A DNA stretch of 64,000 nt from Hawksworthiomyces lignivorus (lineage: Eukaryota; Ascomycota; Sordariomycetes; Ophiostomatales; Ophiostomataceae): assembly GCA_002917075.1 (NCBI GenBank), contig NTMA01000062.1, positions 62,001-126,000 on the forward strand, in the 5' to 3' direction. Under the pieces are notes generated by a model. It did no database searches. It had not been told where the DNA came from and was given only the letters and a program-made list of their open reading frames with translations. Shown piece after piece: positions 33,142 through 43,071 of the stretch (positions within the stretch are counted from its first letter, which is position 1; each line of letters begins with the position of its first letter). A program made the position numbers and the translations under genes.

Positions 33142-35555
33142 CGTGTTGTCGATCTTTCAGCTCCGAGGATATTTGCTCCGTTCCTAGAGAAAAACGGTAT
33201 GTCGGCGCTAACGAATGAGGGTCGGCAAGTTCGGATGTTGGCACAAAAACGAAGACAGCAGTGCAACGAAACTGGTCCGACACAAAGGAAAAAAAAAAAA
33301 GAAACGAGAGAATGAGTGAGAGAAGAGAAAAAGGTAAAATAGAGCCAAGACATCAATCCGTCGATTGAAACTAAGTAGCATGCGAAGCCCGTCGCCTGGA
33401 TGCGTAAGAAGGAGAAGTGATGTGCCGCGTACGTGCGGCGCCGAGCAGATATGTATTGTCTCCATACTTTTTTTTCCTCAGGGCGAGTATGCAGTAAGAT
33501 GAAGCTCCGTAATAACACGAAGCTCCGCTGTGAGACGAAGCTCCACAGCAGAGCAATGACAACGCACACGAAACAGAGTGTGCAGAGGGTGTCAGGGTGG
33601 CAGGGTGGCAGGGTAAGCAGGGGCAAAAACGGCCAGAAACATTCGCTGAACCTGGTGGAACTCTTCATTGGTTTGGAGCCCGTCAAATGTCAATTTTTGT
33701 CTGCCGATTTTCACAGGGTCCCTTGTCCGTTCTCACGAACCCGTAATTGGAACCAAGGCAATACCCGAGCATCGTGAAACGGTCAGCCCCCTGGCTCAGG
33801 GACGCCCCACACTACCGCCCTAGGTACTCGTACATGCACGAATACTCGTACTCGTACATAGTGTGTGTCTATTACGTGTACATCGTACTGTCTCCTACCT
33901 GTACATGCACTATTGTCTCCCTCCTCTCTGCGATAGGCTGTAAATTTTCTTCAACGGGTACCCGGTGGTCCTTATGGAGTACCGTTACACGCCAAGCTTT
34001 CGCGAGCCCGCCAAAAATAGTCTTCCCGGTAATCCAAATGCAGTCGTAGGGGGGGTTTTCTCAAAGCAAACCTTTCTCATTCGCCAGGTCCTCTGTACGA
34101 GTACTGTCGCCTCGTCTTTCGTGACATAAAAAGATGAAAGCTTAAAGGCCTCGAACGTTCTTCTTTTCAGGCGTCTGTATGCCCAATTTTTAAGGCGCAA
34201 ATGGCGTACAGGACCAATAAAGGGTATTGAGGACACTTGATCACGTCGAAGGATCCCAGAGTCGCACTGGGACCCACCGTCCCCTTTCAGGCGCTTTCGC
34301 CGTCCAATTTTTTACAGGACAGTTGACTCAACGGGCTACCATTGCACCACCTTTGGGGTTCTTTTTACGGTCGTGCGCTCGGTAAACCTCAGAGCAAATT
34401 CTAGGGGCTGCTGAGGTCTGAGCCAGGAAAATTCCAAGGCGGCTGTAACTTGTATCTTTCATCTTCAATTCTGAAAACTTTTATCAATTCGAAATGGTAA
34501 TAACGCGTGAAGTAACAACAATATGTATATTTGTGCATTCTCTAGCTGTTACAGGTCCACTCGTTTTGATGAGAGGCTGGCTTCGAAGCCCTGCCATCTA
34601 ATTGCTCAATTTCTTGCAGCCTGGGTTCCTCTACATATACGAGGTAATTTTACGACTTGCTGCTTAGGCTCGCTAGGATTCGAGGCCTAGGCCAGGCCAC
34701 AGTCGTATGAACCCCAGACCAACAGTGTTCATTACACTGTATTTGTGCTCTCCCCGACTCTCTCTTGGCTTGGGCACCTCAGGCATTGCGCACTCCGACT
34801 GCATTGGCGGCGTCGTTGATTCAATGACACTTGACCGCACCTGCCTTTCTTTCTTTCTTTCTTTTTTTTATTTTTTATTTTTATTTTTATTTTTTTTTTT
34901 TTGAAAAAAATAATAAGTGAGAAGATCAATAGAGTCCTTTCAAGAAATACGTGGAAAATTATTGTCTTTGTTCCGAATTTTGGTAAATTTCTGAAGCTTC
35001 AGAATACTGCAGAGCACTAGCATTGCGTCTCACGGAGAAGACTCTAGGACTCCGCTAATTGTGCTGCAACTAACGATCCTATGGATCGCATTTTCGAGAA
35101 ATAGTTACTTCTGCAACATGCTTCAGTACATGGTTAAGTAAGTATTTCAAGCACAATGATCTTCATACAATGAGTTTACCACGCTTGGATACTGCCGAGT
35201 TTATATTTGTTTGCGTGGATGGTTCATACTTGATTAGCAAAGCCTGTATTGATGTCCACGTCCTCCGAAGTCCGAAGAGCTAACAACGGCACTTGCACAA
35301 CCGCTAGTCTCCGAATCTTAAGCACGACCTTCATCACGACATCCAGCTACGCTCATTAATTTCTGCATGCTCGGAGGTCATTGGAAACATATTGGTCGTC
35401 TAGTTTGTAAGCTATGGCAAACAAAGAAGGCAAAGCAGAGCCTTGAACGGGCATAAAAGGCTCGTAGGGAGACACGTTCGGCCATCTTTTTGTAGAGCAT
35501 TCTGCCACACATCAGAGTGCATAGAACTCCAATACAATCCAAGATAAAGAAAAAC
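33142..35555. other. long intergenic region
   Basis: About 2.4 kb between two genes that are transcribed apart from each other. It holds GTACTCGTACATG-type simple repeats near 33825-33865, a tRNA-like Pol III signal near 34250-34350 and a T-rich tract at 34847-34905. No protein gene was recognised. Confidence 0.55.
34847..34905. repeat. CTTT/T-rich simple repeat
   Basis: Begins as CTTT repeats and grades into T-runs broken by single A. Confidence 0.85.
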
Positions 35556-36910
35556 ATGGCCCCATCGCCCATCCGAATTGCCATCGTCGGCCTCTCTCCG
35601 TCGGCCAAGACGGCCTGGGCGTCTAGCGCCCATCTACCGTACCTGCTGACCGAGGAGGGCCGCGAGCGCTTCCAGATCGTAGCTCTGCTCAACAGCAGCG
35701 TGGCCTCGGCCAAAGCCAGCATCGAGACCTACAAGCTGGACCCGGCGACCAAGGCATACGGCAGCCCCGCCGACCTGGCGGCGGACCCGGACGTCGACTT
35801 TGTGCTCAATTCTACGCGCGTAGACACGCACTACGCCACGACCCTGCCCAGCATCCAGGCAGGCAAAGACGCTTTTATCGAGTGGCCCATCGCCGCCAAC
35901 CAGAAAGACATCAACAGTCTTGCCGCGGCGGCTGCCAAGAGCGGCGCCCATGTCGTTGTCGGCGTGCAGCGCCGCTACGCGCCGTCCGTGCTCAAGGTCA
36001 AGGAGCTGCTCGACAGCGGCGCCATCGGTACGCTGCGCAACGTCCACGTCGTCGCCCACGCCGGCCACATCAGCAGCGACGTACTGCCCGTCGGCCTCAA
36101 GTACTTTACTCAACGCGCCGTCGGCGGCAACCCCATCACCATCGCTGTGGGTCATTGTACGTCTTAGTGCCTATCCCCGGCCCGCGCAGAAGAAGTTGCG
36201 GGGAAGAAAAAAAGATAGGAAGTGCAACATTTACTAACGTGTCCTCTGTAGTGATCGACACCGTACAGTCGGCTGTCGGCGACTTTATCCCGGGTACAAC
36301 GCACGCGCACACGCAGCTGCAGGTGCCGGACATTTCGATCCTCGATCCGGCCACCGGTAAGGTCGTCGAGACAGTCCGGTCGGATGTACCTGATCTCATG
36401 TCCGTACATGGTAAGCAGACAACAAACTCACTTCCTCCCGTCTCCTCTGCATGATCAAAGCACATCGCTGACACACCCGTTCGGCCAGGTCTCATTGCGC
36501 CCCGTGGCAAGAGCAAGGAGCCGGCGACGCTGGTGCTGCACTACCAGCGCGCCCACCCGTTCCCGGGCACACCGGTGCTGGAGTGGACGTTGACGGGGAG
36601 CGGCGGCAAGATCCGTCTGGTGGACCCGGCGGGCGTCTCCTTTGATGTGGACGAGGGCCCCAACCGGTTGACCATCCAACTGCACCGCGCCGGCCAGCCG
36701 GCGGCCGAGGACGTCCCCTGGGCCTACAGCACCGTCCAGGCCAAGGTGCCCATGGCGGCGCGCACCACCCAGACCCTGCTGTATGCGTATGCGGATGCCA
36801 AGCGAGGCGTCGGCCATGACGTGCGCCAGGACCCGGAGTGGCCCGATATCAAGAGCGGGGCAGCGCGTGCCGCCCAGATCGAGGACTGGATGAGCTCATT
36901 CAAAGGGTGA
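35556..36910 (+). CDS. Gal80-like Gfo/Idh/MocA NAD(P)-binding protein
   Basis: Three exons (35556-36156, 36252-36410, 36489-36910) join to 393 aa. Introns start GTACGT and GTAAGC. The N-terminus IRIAIVGLSPSAKTAWASSAHL is a Rossmann fold of the Gal80 subtype. IEWPIAAN stands where oxidoreductases have EKP, so the catalytic Lys is replaced. VVVGVQRRYAPSVLKVKELL follows. The second half (GGNPITIAVGH, HTQLQVPDISI, PGTPVLEWTLTGSGGKIRLV) is the substrate/dimer domain. Gal80 binds NAD(P) and regulates rather than oxidises; filamentous fungi have many paralogues of unknown role. The replacement of EKP by EWP supports a regulatory or altered function (inference). A zinc-finger regulator lies directly downstream in convergent orientation, with 105 bp between the two stops. 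Confidence 0.88.
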
Positions 36911-37015
36911 AGGAGAGAGAATGGAACTGTGTTCACTGTATGACACGGGTGACACAAAATTAGGGAGAGTGTGGTGTTCTGTGCAGCAAGCGTCCTAGCA
37001 GCAGATAGTTTCAAT

Positions 37016-39000
37016 TTAGAGCGGCGCGCTTGCGACCGTGTGCGAATATGTGCACTTCTGGTTTGCGCTGTAGATGGGGCCTACAGAGAGGATCAGCCGC
37101 GTGAGCTCTGGGAGACGCGGGAATTCGGTCAGCGCCCACGGCGCATCGCGGTTGGCGACCCGCCGGTCCACGTCTCCCAGCTTCTGAGAGACAGCAACCG
37201 CGTCCTGGCTGCACGCTTCCGCTACCACGGCACATCGAGCATCCAGCCACTGCTCCTCGCTTTCGGCCTGCCACAGGGCATCGCTGCCCGGCAGGGCTAT
37301 GTTCTCATACACATCGCCGCTCGCGAACAGGGCCTCAAAGTAGGCGTCGTCCAGCGTCTCGGCGACGTGGAGCAGCTCGTGGATGGCGTAAATGAGGAAC
37401 AGCGTGCGCCGCAGGGACTCCTGGACGGCCCACGTTTTCCAGTCCACGCTGGTGGGCGCGGAGGATGCCAGAAACGAGTGTGCTATATGTCCTTGTGGCG
37501 ACGTGTCTGCGATCTGCTGCAGAAGTCGTTTCGTAGCCTGAAATAGTGAGCACCAGATACAAATACGATGCAAAGTTAGAAGTGGTAGATAGGAGCCATA
37601 CCCGAATGAGATATTCGTGGTGCAGCACGGCGAGATTCAATTTGGACGGAAAACGGTTGGCTGCAATCAAGGCCTCGATATCGTAGATGCACAACGCTTG
37701 TAGCATAACGCAAGCCTCTTCGTGCTTGTCCAAAATGGAGGGCTTGTAAAACAGAATTAACATGAAGGGACTTCTCATTAAAGAATCCAGGAACGGCCAG
37801 CATTACAAGTGGTCTGACGTACTAGTTCTTTAATCAGCTTGTCCCGCTGCGCAGACATTGTCTCGCAGACAAACATCGTGCCCGACGCCTCCATATGCAG
37901 CTTCATACTAACGCATGCCAGGGCTACCGCCATGGGCTCGGGCATGCCGCTTGGGTGCCCCCGGAATAGTGTGGGGTGGAGAAATGGCGAGCGGAACGTC
38001 GGAAGTAGCATCCGCATCGGGTACTCTCCCACAATGCGCGCAATCTGCCCAATACTGAACATGCCCGGGAGCAGCCGCTTCGTGTTGGTGGCCTCCGCTG
38101 CGGCAGTTGCTGCCGTCGACCGAGCGATAAGCTGCGCGAGGTGATCCGCCGGCTCCAAGATAGACTTTGGCTGGAGGCGCAGAACTAGAGGCGCGGACAA
38201 GCTGCTGCGGCTGCTGTCGTCTGGTGTGTCCTGATTACCATCCGGTGGGCTAAGCGGGACAGCTGCGGCTGGCCGCGGCAAGTCAGAACCGGACGGCAAA
38301 GGGGGTTGGAACATCCAGCTCAAGTCTGCCGTAGCAGTTGTACCGATATTGACGTCTAGGCCGTTCTCGAGAAGCGGTGCGCCCCAAAAACTGCCTGTGT
38401 CTGTACCTGTGTCGTCAACTGTCGCCCACGGATAGCTCAGATTAATCGCCGGGGCCATCTGTTCGGCGGAGGTAAGCAAACCAGCGGCAGAGAGTTGCTG
38501 AAATGCAGGTCCTGGCGCGGTGCCAAAGGTGGATGGTGGGACGGTTGGCTCTTCAAGAAAGCTTGCCAAAGCTGATCCAGCTCCCTGGCCTGAGTCTGCT
38601 ATAGCAGAAGCTACGCCAATCTTATATTCACACGCTGCCGATCGCGAGAGACACCGGGTACCTAAATTAGCCATTCCCAGCAGACAAGTCAGACATTTGC
38701 AGCACATTGGTAATGCGATCACGGCAGAGCGTACAAGACGGTTTCTCATAGCTGCATTTCAGCTTGGAGGCGATGCACCTCTCACAGGCCTTCTTCTTGG
38801 GAGGCCGAGGCTTGCCAAACGACTTTGCGCATCGGCGCCTGTGTCTTTCTCTCAGGTCCTCTGTATTGCGGCAAGCATCTGGGATTAGCTTCGGCGGGAT
38901 TCCCTCAAGGAGGGCGGACGGCGGAGTCTTTCAAGTGGAAAAGGGTCTTACTGCGACTAAACTCCTTGCGGCAGAGGGGACACGCGTGGCAGGAAGCCAT
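37016..39000 (-). CDS. C2H2-type finger plus Zn2Cys6 transcription factor
   Basis: Proposed exons 39000-38952, 38860-38723, 38661-37823, 37742-37602 and 37537-37016 give 562 aa. The N-terminus carries a C2HC/C2H2 finger CHACPLCRKEFSRKDLRERH then RRRC, a basic stretch (PRPPKKKACERC), and a Zn2Cys6 cluster with spacing C-x2-C-x6-C-x6-C-x2-C. The last Cys falls after the second intron. The middle region is a fungal-specific regulatory domain with VNIGTTATADLSWMF and RLLPGMFSIGQIARIV. The C-terminal exon is a helical part (QESLRRTLFLIYAIHELL). Such tandem-finger regulators are nuclear and pathway-specific. Intron 1 has a second in-frame acceptor 18 nt upstream (38879), which would insert six residues into the finger; the 38861 acceptor gives the canonical FSRxDL spacing. 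The target is probably local but unproven. Confidence 0.85.
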
Positions 39001-39995
39001 CGCATAGCCAGCATCGCTCGGTGCCATGCTGGAGAGACTGGAGTGCGTCAGTTACGAAGGGGACAGCGACAGTTGAATGCTGTCGTAGCGAACTGTTTTT
39101 CGCCAAAGCGGCGGCGTTTACGAGGTGTTCACGCTATCTAGTTTTTAGTTTATTCTCTCAATTATTAATCAACAGACGGCCCTGAAAGCTAGCGAGGCAC
39201 TAGACTGATCTGGCAAAATACCAGATACGCGAGTTCCAGTTGGCAGGTCTATTTACCTTCAATAACTTTTTTGGTTTAATTTTTGTTTTGGGGCTTTCGT
39301 GCATTTTAATGCAGTTCCAATGCTATTGTCGCCTGCGGATTGTGAGAGGGGTGGTGTACAAGGCGTAGTCTTGCTCTCAGCGGATTGAACTGCTATCAAA
39401 TGCTTCCTCTAATCGCGAGTCGGGGAGCACGCACACCAGCTCTCTAAGGATCATCCTTGCGTTCTCATAATATCAACTCATCAAAGCTTATCTGGAACGT
39501 CAAACAAATAATGTGACTTCACTTTCCAATATGACAAGCTGAACACAAAAGACGCGATGACTCTCATGCTTACACGCGCCGTCTTCATGATGCCATTGCA
39601 ATGGTCCCTTCCAGACTCTGAACGATGACGGTGAACTGCGAGTCCCTGATAATTTAATTGTGCTCACACATCCATATGCCATACTGTTACATGCATCAGG
39701 TACTGCAAACGAAGAGACCTTGTTACGAGACATTCTAGATGGCGCCGCAAAGAAAATAGTGGGCTTTAGAGATTCGCCTAAACGCCATACGAATTGCATA
39801 AGAGGTGGTGTCCTCGCACGCGTTCTTTTGCCAGCCAAACAGCTCGTGTCCCGCCATTTATACCTGATCATAAGCCATTGGGCGTCCTCAGCCACAGCCT
39901 CGTCGAAGCACACATTTTCAGTGGCCAAGAAAAAAAAACATAAAAACAAAACAGAAGAGAACAAAACAGAAACTCGCAATGTTCGTTGTTTTCTT
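39001..39995. other. intergenic region
   Basis: Upstream of the zinc-finger gene and downstream of the Clr5 gene. Contains A-rich stretches near 39928-39970. Short frames only. Confidence 0.5.
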
Positions 39996-42474
39996 TCAGC
40001 TTTTTGCTGCATCTCTTGAATCGATCAGGCCATCGACTTCGAGCTGACGCCAGTCGACAAATTCTATCTCACATTCTTTTGAGTAGACGTGTTTGTGCAG
40101 CTGGACGCGTGACGTAAATTCTCGACGGCAATTCCAACAAGTCCGACGATCAGGCGGCAACTCGGACTCTGGTCGTTTGGGGCCTTTGATTTTCCTCTTC
40201 GCCTCGCGGGCTGCCTTGTCGAATTTTCCATATGTTGCTGTTATCTTGTCGGTCCGCAAGGAGTCGGCTAGGTCCTTTATAAAGAGTCTTCGTCTCGCCT
40301 TGACTATCCGGCCGCCGTAGTTCGGTTTCTCATAGTTTCTAGCTCTGTCGGTCCTCTCGGTTCTCTCAGGACTCTCATTGCTTTCAGCAGTATTAGAAAC
40401 TATCATCCCTCTGGCCCTTTTGGCTCTTTTGGCTGCTGCGGCCGCTCTGGCCATTTCTGCCCCTTTGGACCTTGCGTCGTGGACGATGGAGTCAAAGATT
40501 TCCTGAGGGAGGTCTCGTGGATTGCAGAATAATTGGGATTGTATTTCGCCCGCACGCCGAGTCTCTTGTATAACATTAAGGCCTTTGAGACGCCCTTTTT
40601 GGGGTGTTGGTTTTTTCTCGCCAGGGCAGCATGTCAAGAGCCAGCTGACTAACTGCCGGGATAGCACAATAGCTTTCACCTTGCATTCAAGGTCACCGGC
40701 ACGTAAGATGTCGATAGCCTCGTTGACATTATAAAAGCAAGATAATGCGCACTGGTGTTGCTGAGATTGGACATGGTGATGTGCCATGTATTCCACGGAA
40801 GAGGCGAATGCCTTTGTAGATGACGTGTAGCGTAGACAGCCTGTTTCATTTCCCCAGCGGCACAGTTGCACAGTTAGATTATAGAGGTAAGTGGCATAGA
40901 CAAGAGCCTCGGCGTTATCTCCTGCTTGCCACACCATGTTCAAGTATACGTGCATAATTTTTATGCTTTCCTCGTCCATGTTATCTTTCATAGCTGTAGG
41001 TGGCAACACATACGGTTTGTATAAATCTTGTAAAGAACTTGTTTCTTGCTCAAACTTCAGCTCAACCATGCATGGCATGTATTTCGTGCAATAGGCAGCT
41101 AGACTGAGCAATACGGGGTGACTAGATCCCACAATGGGACCAAGCACACTCATGACTTTCGAGCAACCCAGAGCAAGCGTGTGCCCAAAGTCCGCTGGTG
41201 AAGAGAGTAGAATCCAATGGAGGTTGCTTGCAATCACGAAAAGTTCATCATTTCTCCTGCGACTCATACGGAAAAAGTTTTCCCGAAGGCGGTACAAGAA
41301 GACGTGAACGAGGACCTTGCTCAGATTCCATTTTGCGAATGGCCGCACAGGCGCCAGAGTGAAGCAGATTTGCCAAATTGTGACCAAGAACCATGGATCA
41401 CGCATCCGGCTGGCTCCATCTAGGGCCACGAGGATTCGATCGAACAAGAGCTTGAGCTCGCGTAGACTGGATCGCCGCGTCATACGCTTCTCTGAAACGG
41501 CAAGCAAGCCCACACACTTGTCATAGACGAGTTCCCAGGCCGCATGGCCATCAGCTACGCCAGAAGGCGGGACAAACCGTGTCCTACTGGGTGTCCAGCA
41601 GTTTCTGTCGAAGAGGCCCTTAAGAAGGTTATCGATAGCGTGCAGTAATTGGTAGAAGGACGCATAAGGCTCGTCCTTGACGGCTGGTATTGGGGAAATA
41701 TGAGTGCCGTCTCGTGTAACTTTCAATAATCGGACATACTGTAGGACGAATGCTCCTTTGCTCTCTTTCACTTTGGACAGCGACTGTGCGTGCCGGCGCC
41801 GAGCATCTGCTTTCGGCTGCTTCTGGCCCTTCTTCGTCTCATTTAAGCGGAAGTCTGCCCATTTTTCATCCTTAGTGAACTTTCTGTCGTATGTGCTCTT
41901 GCTAGATGTCCGCAAGTCAAACGTTAGCTCTCTGCCCATCACGCGCGTCGGCGCGGTACTCTACTGGGTGAGGTTTTCAAAATAGATATGGCCTAATATA
42001 AACATACGAAGCATTAAAGCCGTGAATCGCACGCATAGCGAATGCAAGTTCTTCCGTCGTGTAGCCTAGTCTTATGTGAAGGTGTTCGAGCAGCTTCCGC
42101 CAAGCATCCCAATCATACCCATTTGCCTCATTTCTACCACGTTTCTGTCCGTCACCTTGAATGGCTTGGTTCGTACGTTTACGTTCTTTTCTGCTGCGGC
42201 TGATATCTTCGTGCACGATTGGTATGAAGCGAATCATTGGTGTTTCGTTGGGCCGGACCGGCTCTAGCATTGGCATCGTAGGAGCGGGAGTGACTTGGCT
42301 GAAAGGGTAACCAGCAGAGCCGTTAATGGCATGCGTGCAAGTGAATCTGTCGGGGAGAACGAAACAAGCGCCTGCCATGCCTAGATGCTGGGAGACTACT
42401 GTGGCACTAGTATCTGAGATGGGCGCCGCGCTCCGAGCAGTCTGGTCAATGTTCGAGTTTATGCTCATGTCCAT
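39996..42474 (-). CDS. Clr5-domain protein with C-terminal C2H2 finger
   Basis: Exons 42474-42008 and 41901-39996 give 790 aa. The 106-nt intron has a GTATGT donor and GAGCTAACG branch and interrupts the Clr5 domain (about 118-175): DWDAWRKLLEHLHIRLGYTT, then FAMRAIHGFNAS joined to KSTYDRKFTKDEKWADFRLN. Without the splice the domain is cut in half. The long middle (200-640) is helical, without a known motif, and resembles the tail of other Clr5 proteins. A basic region (RAKRARGM, KARRRLF) and a finger CWNCRREFTSRVQLHKH...C lie near the C-terminus. Clr5 domains occur in fungal presumed DNA-binding proteins, often near NLR or ankyrin genes. The gene is divergent from a dynamin-like GTPase 597 bp away. 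Nuclear location is inferred. Confidence 0.82.
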
Positions 42475-43071
42475 TTCAGCGACTGCGCAAAAAGAATTAA
42501 GAATAATGAGAAATAGTTACTTGTTGGTACTGCGAGAATTTCGAAAATGACGAGGGAATGACAAGAAGATGCCCAACAGGCATGCTGATGGCCCTACATA
42601 ATATTTACTGGCTAGATTGCGAAGTTCACGTAGCCCCACACAGAGCCAGATGACTGGCCCGATGCTAAATTGTCGATGTGCATCGTGCATGAGGCGACTA
42701 GCTATTGGCTCATGAGGCTGTATATTTAAATTCATTGGATAGGATCGTTGTCTTAAGAAGATGGTCTGTCGCTGGGAGAATGTACGCCGCCAGATGAATT
42801 TAACAATTGTGTTACTGTCTATTATTGTTGTTTTTGTAATGCTATAGCCAAAAAAAATGGTTTTTTCAGGTATAAAAAGACCTAGTTTCTCCTTCACATC
42901 GGTGGACATTGGCATCGCAGCAAAAGAACCACAGCTTAATCTAAGGTCATCGTTCTTGCACTTTGGTCTTCAACTTCTTCTTCTTCTTTCTTCTTTCTTC
43001 TTTCTTCTTCGCGATTATCTTCTTTTACTCCTGTTTAACCTTTTTTTATTATTTTCCTCTCATTCTTTAAA
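42475..43071. promoter_or_regulatory. shared divergent promoter (Clr5 gene / dynamin-like gene)
   Basis: 597 bp between the two start codons. On the dynamin side it ends in a polypyrimidine CTTCTTCTT/TTTCTTC tract (42968-43012), typical of fungal core promoters. A joint control of both genes is possible. Confidence 0.6.

Noticed and set aside
10810..36910. A single secondary-metabolite cluster including the A-T-R reductase, the methyltransferase and other enzymes
   Set aside because: They are separated by a retroelement, relics and long deserts, with no PKS, terpene cyclase or shared regulator; the link is not supported.
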